Shown here piece after piece: positions 5,628 through 10,965 of a stretch of 10,965 bases of DNA (within the stretch, counting starts at the first letter, position 1; each line of letters opens with the position of its first letter). This stretch comes from Acidobacteriota bacterium. Its GTDB lineage: Bacteria; Acidobacteriota; Terriglobia; Bryobacterales; Bryobacteraceae. The notes below the pieces were generated by a model. That model saw only the letters and a program-made list of their open reading frames with translations. It ran no database searches and was not told the DNA's origin. Position numbers and translations under genes: made by a program. The stretch is from positions 1-10,965 of the forward strand of contig VFZQ01000101.1 in NCBI GenBank assembly GCA_016871135.1. The letters run 5' to 3'.

Positions 5628-6859
5628 TAACTCCAGATGGGCTCGCCCTTGGCCGTGTGCTCTTTAACCCATTCCGGGTTAATTGTGAGACCAAGGCCGG
5701 GCCCTTCCGGTAGCGCAAAATGGCCTTTGCGAATTTGCGGCGTTGGACCGGCCGCCATCTTTTCCTTGAAGCCTCTATACTCTCCGATTAGATTCTCCAT
5801 CTTGAAGAAGTTCTGAATCGCGCCGCCGATATGCGCGCCGGCGAAGAAGCGAATCATCGACGCGGGTCCGATATGCAGCGCGACAGGCACGCGCGTTAGC
5901 GCTGCGTAGTCGGCGATTTTTCGGCACCCCGTGATGCCGCCGGAGAACGCGGGGTCGGGGTGCAGAATATCGACCACGCCGTTATCGAGATACGGCTTGA
6001 AGCCGCTGACCATCTCGACTTTTTCGCCAGTCAGAATCGGCACCTTCGTCGACCGCCGCAGTTCCTTCCACGCGTCCGAATACGTGAACGGCAGCGGGTC
6101 TTCGAACCACATCGGATCGGAGGGTTCGATCGCCTTGCAAAGGCCGATCGCGGTCGGCAGATCGAACTGGCCGAGTCCATGCATCGCAATGTCCATGTCC
6201 GGCCCAACGGCTGTGCGCAACGTCGAATAACCTCGCGCGACTTTGCGTAGATCGGCGCCCTCCATCGTTGGCGTCCAAGGTTCGTTGCGGTTGCGCTCAC
6301 CCGCGCCCACTCCGAACTTGTACGTCGTGAAGCCTTCGCTCGACGCCTTTGCCTTTTGCAACCAGTCGCGGCACTGCGTGCCGTCCGTCATGTCGTTGAT
6401 CCGGCCATGCGCGTACACCGGCACCGCCGGCCGCATCGGCCCTCCGATTAGACGGTAAACGGGATAACCAAGCACTTTGCCCGCGATATCCCACAGCGCG
6501 ATGTCGATACCGCTGACCAGCGGAATCTGCGGCACGAACGGATTCTGCGGCGCGGTCATCAAGTAGAACAAGCGCTCGATGGCGAGCGGGTCTTGCCCGA
6601 TCAACTGCGCGTTCAATCGCTCGATACGCGCGCGGGCCATTGATGCGCTCAAGCCCGCTTCGCCGTAGCCGGAAATACCGGCGTCGGTGTCGACGCGGAT
6701 CAGGCAACCGTCGCCGACGTTGTCCAGTTGCAGCGCCTTGATCGCGGTGATCTTCACCATCTTGCCCGCGGGCGCGGCCAGCGCGCGGTAGTTGTTCAGC
6801 CAGGCGCCGGCCGGTAGCGCCATCGCTGTGCGAAGAAAATTGCGGCGTGTCGAGTTCAT
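5627..6859 (-). CDS. Tat-exported mandelate racemase/muconate lactonizing enzyme family protein (enolase superfamily)
   Basis: A 410-residue putative acid-sugar dehydratase or racemase that abstracts the proton alpha to a carboxylate with Mg2+. A twin-arginine signal STRRNFLRT (3-11) plus hydrophobic stretch to about residue 30 implies export. The N-terminal capping domain spans about 35-150. The (beta/alpha)8 barrel carries metal ligands Asp223 (DIAMHG), Glu253 (FEDP) and Glu279 (TGEK). A His-Asp dyad is suggested by Asp302 (HPDPAFSGGITG) and His329 (ALHIGP), and His227 follows the first ligand. This pattern is closest to the mandelate racemase subgroup, and the spacing reminds me of galactonate-type dehydratases, but the substrate cannot be read from the sequence. 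The start at 6859 places the twin Arg at residues 5-6; the in-frame ATG at 6874 adds five residues. Neither has a visible Shine-Dalgarno. It diverges from the glycosylase gene across about 32 bases. Confidence 0.9.
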   Translation of the reverse strand: MNSTRRNFLRTAMALPAGAWLNNYRALAAPAGKMVKITAIKALQLDNVGDGCLIRVDTDAGISGYGEAGLSASMARARIERLNAQLIGQDPLAIERLFYLMTAPQNPFVPQIPLVSGIDIALWDIAGKVLGYPVYRLIGGPMRPAVPVYAHGRINDMTDGTQCRDWLQKAKASSEGFTTYKFGVGAGERNRNEPWTPTMEGADLRKVARGYSTLRTAVGPDMDIAMHGLGQFDLPTAIGLCKAIEPSDPMWFEDPLPFTYSDAWKELRRSTKVPILTGEKVEMVSGFKPYLDNGVVDILHPDPAFSGGITGCRKIADYAALTRVPVALHIGPASMIRFFAGAHIGGAIQNFFKMENLIGEYRGFKEKMAAGPTPQIRKGHFALPEGPGLGLTINPEWVKEHTAKGEPIWS

Positions 6860-6880
6860 GAGCGCATTCAGCATATCATC

Positions 6881-6884
6881 GGAG
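6881..6884 (+). promoter_or_regulatory. Ribosome binding site of the uracil-DNA glycosylase family gene
   Basis: GGAG sits 7 bases before the ATG at 6892, an ideal spacing. It fixes that start and lies within the very short divergent region shared with the enolase-superfamily gene. Confidence 0.65.
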
Positions 6885-6891
6885 TCACGGT

Positions 6892-7503
6892 ATGAATGAC
6901 CTGTTGCGCATCCTTAACGAAGTCCGCGGCTGCACCGTATGCGCCGCCTCGCTTCCGCTCGGCCCGAAGCCGCTTTTGGCCGCGCACTCCGAATCGCGCA
7001 TTCTGCTGATCGGTCAAGCCCCGGGCAGGGCGACGCATGAAGCGGGCACCCCTTGGCAAGACCGTAGCGGGGACCGATTGCGCGAGTGGCTCGGTGTTTC
7101 GCGCGATGAGTTTTACAACGAGCGGTTGTTCGCGATCGTTCCGACGGGCCTGTGTTATCCGGGCACAGGAGCGAGCGGCGATCTTCCTCCCCGTCCCGAG
7201 TGCGCGCCGCTCTGGCATCCACGCATTCTGCCGCTGCTCACGCAAGTTCGATTGACGATATACCTCGGCAGTTATGCGTTCAATGCGCACCTCGGCGATC
7301 GCTACGAAAATCTCTCAGCCGCGGCCGAAGACTTCGCGGCGTTACTGCCAACGCAAATCGCGTTGCCGCATCCTTCACCTCGCAACGCAATGTGGGCCGC
7401 GAAGCGCCCGTGGTTCGCAGCGAAATTGCTGCCAGCGTTGCGGGAAACTATCGCTTCGACGGCGACTTCGGTTTCGCGCCGCTCTTCAAAATCAGCTCGG
7501 TAA
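6892..7503 (+). CDS. Uracil-DNA glycosylase superfamily protein, probable Fe-S (family 4-like)
   Basis: A 203-residue protein of the COG1573-type uracil-DNA glycosylase superfamily, cytoplasmic, likely acting in base excision repair or on modified bases. It has the superfamily motif A region GQAPGRATHEAG (41-52) followed by TPWQDRSGDRLREWLG (53-68). The second motif is LPHPSPRN (158-165), with His160 equivalent to the catalytic loop His. Cysteines 14, 17, 88 and 104 match the arrangement of the 4Fe-4S ligands in family 4 enzymes such as that of Archaeoglobus fulgidus (14, 17, 85, 101 as I recall), so a cluster is likely. Motif A differs from the GEGPG/GEAPG-x-E-x-D of characterised family 4 proteins, so uracil activity is not assured. 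The last 19 residues (Ser/Arg-rich) lie where the gene overlaps the convergent ankyrin gene and look unconserved. Confidence 0.85.
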   Translation: MNDLLRILNEVRGCTVCAASLPLGPKPLLAAHSESRILLIGQAPGRATHEAGTPWQDRSGDRLREWLGVSRDEFYNERLFAIVPTGLCYPGTGASGDLPPRPECAPLWHPRILPLLTQVRLTIYLGSYAFNAHLGDRYENLSAAAEDFAALLPTQIALPHPSPRNAMWAAKRPWFAAKLLPALRETIASTATSVSRRSSKSAR

Positions 7504-8749
7504 ACAGGTCGACAGCCTTGTCGATCGGCAGTCCGTCGGCGAGATCGATCGGCGTTCGGCCAGCTTTATTCTTCTCATCGACGGGCGCACCTTTGTCGGC
7601 GAGAAACTGAATCACTTCGCACACCCGAAGCTGCGCTTCGAGAGTCGCGCCATTCGCGGTCCCAGTGACGGAGGCGTGCATTAAGGTCGCGCCATCGCGA
7701 GTTACGATCTTGACGTCGTCGTCGAACTGATAGGCGAACTTCACCGCCGCGGCGTTCGCGCTGCCCACCGATGCCATAAGGAACGATCCACCATCGGGCG
7801 CGCGTTCCTTCGGGTTCGCGCCGGCTTCAATCAGCGCCTTCATCGTGCCGATCTTTCCGGCGCGAGCGGCAAGGAACAACGGCGTTTGAAAGCCGGGAGG
7901 CCCTCGAAAAAAGCCGCGTCCGCCGGTAGCCTCGGCCGTCTTTGCATCGATCTTTGCGCCCTTGGCCAGGAGCTTCTTCGTCAACGTCACGTCGCCCGCT
8001 TGCGCCGCGAGATGCAGCGGTGTGTTTCCCGTGCGATCGGCGGTATTCGGATCGGCGCCCGCATCAAGCAACGCCGATGCCGCCGCCGCGCTGCGGTGCG
8101 ATGCCGCCATCAATATCGCCTTCGTGCCGTCGGGCAGCGCGTAATTTGCATCCGCACCGGCGCCGATCAGCGCCAGCACCGAAGCCGCGTCGTTTTTCGC
8201 GATCGCGAACGAGAGCGCCGAGAATCCGGCCTTCGACGCTGCCTTCACGTCGGCGCCTTTATCGATCAGCACCTTCACCGCCGCCGCGTGGCCTTCCGCC
8301 GCCGCCCACATCAACGCAGACTGGCCTTTTCGCGATTCGATTGCGTTCACATCCGCTCCCGCCTCCGCGAGCAGCCGCACCGCTTCCGCGTTGCCGGATC
8401 CGGCGGCCAACATAAATGCGGTCTCGCCGTTGAATCGTGCGGCCTTCGCGTTTGCGCCAGCCTTCAACAACGCGCCGATCAACGCCGCGTCGCCGTTCAG
8501 CGCCGCCAAAGTAATCGGCGTCTCACCGTACTCGGTTGCGGCGTTGACGTCCGCGCCGGCGGCGATAAGTTTCAGCGCGATCTCACGCTCGCCCAACTCC
8601 ACGGCCCACGCCAGCGCACCCGCTTCGGGCTTGGGTGTCTTCTTTAACGCCAGATCGACAGCGCGCGTATCCCGCCGTGTCACCGCTTCGGTCAGCGGAT
8701 CGGCGGCCGATAGAGCCGCGATTGCCGCAACTGCGAAGACGCCTCGCAT
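7448..8749 (-). CDS. Secreted ankyrin repeat protein
   Basis: A 433-residue protein built almost wholly of ankyrin repeats. A short hydrophobic N-terminus (FAVAAIAALSA, 5-15) with likely cleavage near ALSA-ADP indicates Sec export, so the repeats would act in the periplasm or outside. About ten to eleven repeats of roughly 33 residues follow from about residue 40, with the TPLHLAA and LL-x-GAD-N-A consensus visible (for example ETPITLAALNGD, SALMWAAAEGH, NTPLHLAAQAGD). Repeat seven carries an insert with a Gly/Phe-rich GGRGFFRGPPG loop, and the repeats after it are more degenerate. A basic tail (KPKSPSKR) ends the protein. Ankyrin repeats bind protein partners; the obvious candidates are the DUF1552 and DUF1592-type proteins encoded just upstream. 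The start ATG overlaps the DUF1552 stop by one base (TGATG) and has no strong Shine-Dalgarno, suggesting reinitiation. Partner and role are not known. Confidence 0.93.
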   Translation of the reverse strand: MRGVFAVAAIAALSAADPLTEAVTRRDTRAVDLALKKTPKPEAGALAWAVELGEREIALKLIAAGADVNAATEYGETPITLAALNGDAALIGALLKAGANAKAARFNGETAFMLAAGSGNAEAVRLLAEAGADVNAIESRKGQSALMWAAAEGHAAAVKVLIDKGADVKAASKAGFSALSFAIAKNDAASVLALIGAGADANYALPDGTKAILMAASHRSAAAASALLDAGADPNTADRTGNTPLHLAAQAGDVTLTKKLLAKGAKIDAKTAEATGGRGFFRGPPGFQTPLFLAARAGKIGTMKALIEAGANPKERAPDGGSFLMASVGSANAAAVKFAYQFDDDVKIVTRDGATLMHASVTGTANGATLEAQLRVCEVIQFLADKGAPVDEKNKAGRTPIDLADGLPIDKAVDLFTELILKSGAKPKSPSKR

Positions 8750-10080
8750 CAGACGTGCGCCAAGCGGCCGGTGCTATCGCCGAAGCCTTTGCACGGAACG
8801 CCGGCGGCGTCGAACATATTGAGGAAGAGGTTGTTCAGCGGCGTCTCGGATTGATAGACCAAGTGTCGATTGCTCTTGAACAATCGCTGGCCAGCGATGA
8901 GCGCGATCGGCAGGTCGTGATGCGTGTGGATGTTCGCGTCGCCGAGGCTCGATCCGTAACAGATCGCAAGGTGATCGAGCAAATTGCCGCCCGCTCCGTC
9001 TGGCGTCGCCTTCATCTTCGCCACATAAGTAGCGAATGTCTTGACCAGGTGCTCGTCGATCTTCGCCACCTTCTCGATCTTTTCCGGATCGTTCATGTGA
9101 TGCGTCAGCGAGTGATGTCCGTCGGAAATGCCGATCGACCGGTACGGACGATTGCTGCCCGCGCGGCCGAGCATGAACGTGACCACGCGCGTCATGTCGG
9201 TCTGGAATGCCAGCACCTGCAAATCGATCATCAGCTTCGCGTGTTCTTCAAACGTCTCTGGTGTGCCGTCGGGACGCTTCAAATCGCTGGGCAGCTTCAT
9301 CGAAGCGTTCTGCTGTTCGGCCTTCTGAATGCGCCGCTCCAGGTCGCGGATGGCGTCGAGATACTCGCTCAACTTGTTCCGGTCTCGCGAACCAAGTTCC
9401 GTCTGCAAGCGGTCGATCGAACCCGCGACGTAATCGAGAATGCTACGCTGCTGACTCAGCCGCGCCCTCCGCGCCGCAGGGTCAACGCCTCCTTCGCCGA
9501 AGATACGTTCGAACACGATACGCGGATCGCTTTCCATTGGCAGAGCGACGGTCGGCGTCTTCCACGACACCGTGTTCGTGTACGCGCAGCTATAGTTCTG
9601 ATCGCAGGCGCCCGCGAGGCCGGGCGCTTCCAAAGACAGTTCGAGGGAACTCAACTGCGTGTGTTTGCCAAGCTCCGCGGCGGCGACCTGATCGGCGGAG
9701 ACGCCGCATCCGACGTTGGTCTCCGAACGCCTCGGATGCACGCCGGTTAGCCACGTCGCGCCTTCGCGCGCATGGTCGCCCGGCCCGTCGCCCAGGGCGC
9801 GGCCCTGCACTTGTGCGAGGCCTGTCAAGACAGTCATGTTCTCGCGGAAAGGTTCCAGCGCCTTCATAGACGGCGTGATGGCGAAGTTTGCGCCCTTTTC
9901 CTTGGGTGTCCAACGGTCCAAAATCATGCCGACCGGGTGATAGACAAACGCCAGGCGCACCGGTTGCGTCGGCGCCGCCGACAACGCGGGTAGCATCGCA
10001 TCCAAGGCCGGCAACGCTATGGCCGCGCCGGTTCCGCGCAGTATCGCACGGCGGGAGAGAGCTTTTTTCGATACGATCAT
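8749..10080 (-). CDS. DUF1552 domain-containing protein, Tat-exported
   Basis: A 443-residue protein of the DUF1552 family (PF07586), function unassigned, common in Planctomycetes, Verrucomicrobia and Acidobacteria. A Tat-type signal LSRRAILRG (8-16) and hydrophobic stretch to about residue 36 point to export of a folded, possibly cofactor-bearing protein. Recognisable blocks are RLAFVYHPVGM (42-52), GDHAREGATWLTGV (101-114), a possible coiled coil at about 207-257, MTRVVTFMLGR (296-306), SDGHHSLTHH (319-328), and YGSSLGDANIHTHHDLPIALIAG (375-397). The His cluster HSLTHH (323-328) is the family's HxxSHH signature with Thr in place of Ser. Several His/Asp could bind metal, but that is inference. 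The start overlaps the upstream cytochrome-type gene (ATGA, 10077-10080) and is preceded by a strong Shine-Dalgarno. It is coupled to the ankyrin gene downstream. Confidence 0.93.
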   Translation of the reverse strand: MIVSKKALSRRAILRGTGAAIALPALDAMLPALSAAPTQPVRLAFVYHPVGMILDRWTPKEKGANFAITPSMKALEPFRENMTVLTGLAQVQGRALGDGPGDHAREGATWLTGVHPRRSETNVGCGVSADQVAAAELGKHTQLSSLELSLEAPGLAGACDQNYSCAYTNTVSWKTPTVALPMESDPRIVFERIFGEGGVDPAARRARLSQQRSILDYVAGSIDRLQTELGSRDRNKLSEYLDAIRDLERRIQKAEQQNASMKLPSDLKRPDGTPETFEEHAKLMIDLQVLAFQTDMTRVVTFMLGRAGSNRPYRSIGISDGHHSLTHHMNDPEKIEKVAKIDEHLVKTFATYVAKMKATPDGAGGNLLDHLAICYGSSLGDANIHTHHDLPIALIAGQRLFKSNRHLVYQSETPLNNLFLNMFDAAGVPCKGFGDSTGRLAHV

Positions 10081-10965
10081 TTTCCGGAAGACCTCCTCAT
10101 TTGGAACTGCGGGCTTTCGACAATGGCGTCAAGGAATGCGCTCATGCGGTAATCCTCGGCGGCCGCTTTTCGGGCGATCATACGCACCGTGGGTTTGTCG
10201 CGTGCTTCCAGCCCGCGGCCCAAGGCGTACGTCATTAATTTTTCCACAACCGTGTGGATGAATTCATCCCTGTGTTTTTCGAGCAGCAGCGACTTCAACC
10301 CGCCGGGCCCATCGAACTCGGCGCCGTTCGGCAACTTGCCCTTCGCGTCGACGGCCACGCCGCTGTCCTCGGCGCGCCACGCGCCTACGCCGTCAAAGTT
10401 CTCAAGCGCGAATCCGATCGGGTCCATGCGCCCATGGCACGAAGCGCAGACCGCGTTCGTGCGGTGCAACTCCATCGCCTCGCGCAGGCTCAGTTTGCGG
10501 CCCTCCTTGTTCTTTGCCTGCAATTCGGGCACGTCGGCGGGCGGTGGGGGCGGGGGAGTGCCCAGCAGGTTTTCAAGAATCCACTTGCCGCGCTGCACGA
10601 CCGACGTCCGATTCGGATACGACGTCACCGTCAAAATGCTGCCCTGCCCCAGCAGCCCGCCGCGATTGCGGTCGGGCAATTCCACTTTGCGGAAGTGCGG
10701 GCCGTAGACGCCGCGTACGCCGTAGTGCTCGGCGAGTTGCTGATTGAGATAGGTGTAGTTGGCATCGAGCAGTTCGAGCACACTGCGCTGGTTGCGGAAG
10801 ATGTTGGCAAGAAACAGCTCGGTCTCTTTCTGGAAGCCGGCGCGAAGGTTTTCATCAAAGGTTGCGAAGATGTCGGAGTCGGGCTTGGTGTTCGCCAGCG
10901 TGCGGAGGAACAACCACTGGCCGCCGAAATTCTGGATCAGAGCGTCCGATCTGGGATCGTCGATC
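10077..10965 (-). CDS. DUF1592/DUF1588/DUF1585 planctomycete cytochrome-type protein, C-terminal part
   Basis: The frame is open to the right edge, so this is the last 295 residues of a larger protein; family members are typically several hundred residues longer, with DUF1587, DUF1595 and often a cytochrome c domain in front. The fragment begins in DUF1592 (FGGQWLFLRTL). It continues with the DUF1588 hallmark LLGQGSILTVTSYPNRTS, RGKWILENLLGTP and a run of six Pro. Next comes a c-type heme motif CASCH in HRTNAVCASCHGRMDPIGFALENFD, with a Met three residues after the His as possible axial ligand. It ends in DUF1585 (VEKLMTYALGRGLEARD through FLDAIVESPQF). It should be exported and may carry electrons, but its substrate is unknown. 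It is upstream of, and overlaps by 4 bases, the DUF1552 gene, a pairing repeatedly seen in these phyla. The TTG at 10913 is internal and not the real start. Confidence 0.93.
   Translation of the reverse strand, partial: IDDPRSDALIQNFGGQWLFLRTLANTKPDSDIFATFDENLRAGFQKETELFLANIFRNQRSVLELLDANYTYLNQQLAEHYGVRGVYGPHFRKVELPDRNRGGLLGQGSILTVTSYPNRTSVVQRGKWILENLLGTPPPPPPADVPELQAKNKEGRKLSLREAMELHRTNAVCASCHGRMDPIGFALENFDGVGAWRAEDSGVAVDAKGKLPNGAEFDGPGGLKSLLLEKHRDEFIHTVVEKLMTYALGRGLEARDKPTVRMIARKAAAEDYRMSAFLDAIVESPQFQMRRSSGK
10092..10097 (-). promoter_or_regulatory. Consensus Shine-Dalgarno of the DUF1552 gene
   Basis: On the minus strand this reads AGGAGG, 11 bases before the ATG at 10080, within codons for the final residues of the DUF1592-type protein. 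It shows that the DUF1552 gene can be initiated on its own despite the ATGA overlap, unlike the ankyrin gene downstream, which lacks such a site. Confidence 0.65.

Noticed and set aside
7448..8749. Repeated GC-rich segments that might be taken for a DNA repeat array.
   Set aside because: They are the coding repeats of the ankyrin protein, with period near 99 bases and degenerate DNA sequence.
8635..9750. A 371-residue plus-strand open frame.
   Set aside because: It is antisense to the DUF1552 gene and its translation is Arg/Val-rich without motifs; the minus-strand gene has clear family signatures.
10535..10560. G-rich run on the plus strand, possible G-quadruplex.
   Set aside because: It encodes the six-proline stretch typical of DUF1588 proteins on the other strand, and I count only three runs of three or more G, one short of a standard quadruplex.

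Overview
The window reads as a stretch of chromosome from a GC-rich, free-living heterotrophic bacterium. My best guess is an Acidobacteriota member of the Solibacter/Bryobacter type. The reasons are the DUF1552 plus DUF1592/DUF1588/DUF1585 gene pair (families abundant in Planctomycetes, Verrucomicrobia and Acidobacteria), a Tat-exported enolase-superfamily enzyme, a secreted ankyrin protein, and a sucC-sucD-ndk operon. This assignment is inference; no rRNA or other decisive marker is present. I saw no tRNA, rRNA, CRISPR array, insertion sequence, integrase or phage gene.

Left part (1-3153, all minus strand). A trpD gene (anthranilate phosphoribosyltransferase) is followed after 171 bases by two nearly abutting genes that resemble Escherichia coli ynbA and ynbC. 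The first is a small membrane CDP-alcohol phosphatidyltransferase with an unusual active-site motif. The second is an alpha/beta hydrolase fused to a class I SAM-dependent methyltransferase, cut off by the left edge. In enterobacteria these two belong to a conserved but functionally unassigned phospholipid-type cluster (ynbABCD), so this is the best candidate here for a poorly described system. The remaining members would lie to the left of the window.

Centre (3178-5623, plus strand). sucC, sucD and ndk form a tight operon with an ATGA overlap and then a TAATG overlap. It encodes the two subunits of succinyl-CoA synthetase and nucleoside diphosphate kinase, so the nucleoside triphosphate made in the TCA cycle can be redistributed to other nucleotides. 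It diverges from trpD across only 24 bases.

Right-centre (5627-7503). A Tat-signal mandelate racemase/muconate lactonizing enzyme family protein (minus strand) converges on ndk with 3 bases between the stop codons. It diverges from a plus-strand uracil-DNA glycosylase family gene that keeps the four cysteines of Fe-S family 4 enzymes.

Right end (7448-10965, minus strand). A three-gene, translationally coupled operon runs leftward: a DUF1592/DUF1588/DUF1585 cytochrome-type protein (cut by the right edge), a Tat-exported DUF1552 protein (4-base ATGA overlap), and a secreted protein made almost entirely of ankyrin repeats (1-base TGATG overlap). All three appear to act outside the cytoplasm; the function of this trio is not known to me. 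The ankyrin gene's 3' end overlaps the glycosylase gene's 3' end tail to tail by 56 bases.

No gap between genes exceeds about 175 bases. Many long open frames antisense to sucC, sucD, trpD and the ankyrin gene are composition artefacts and are not annotated.
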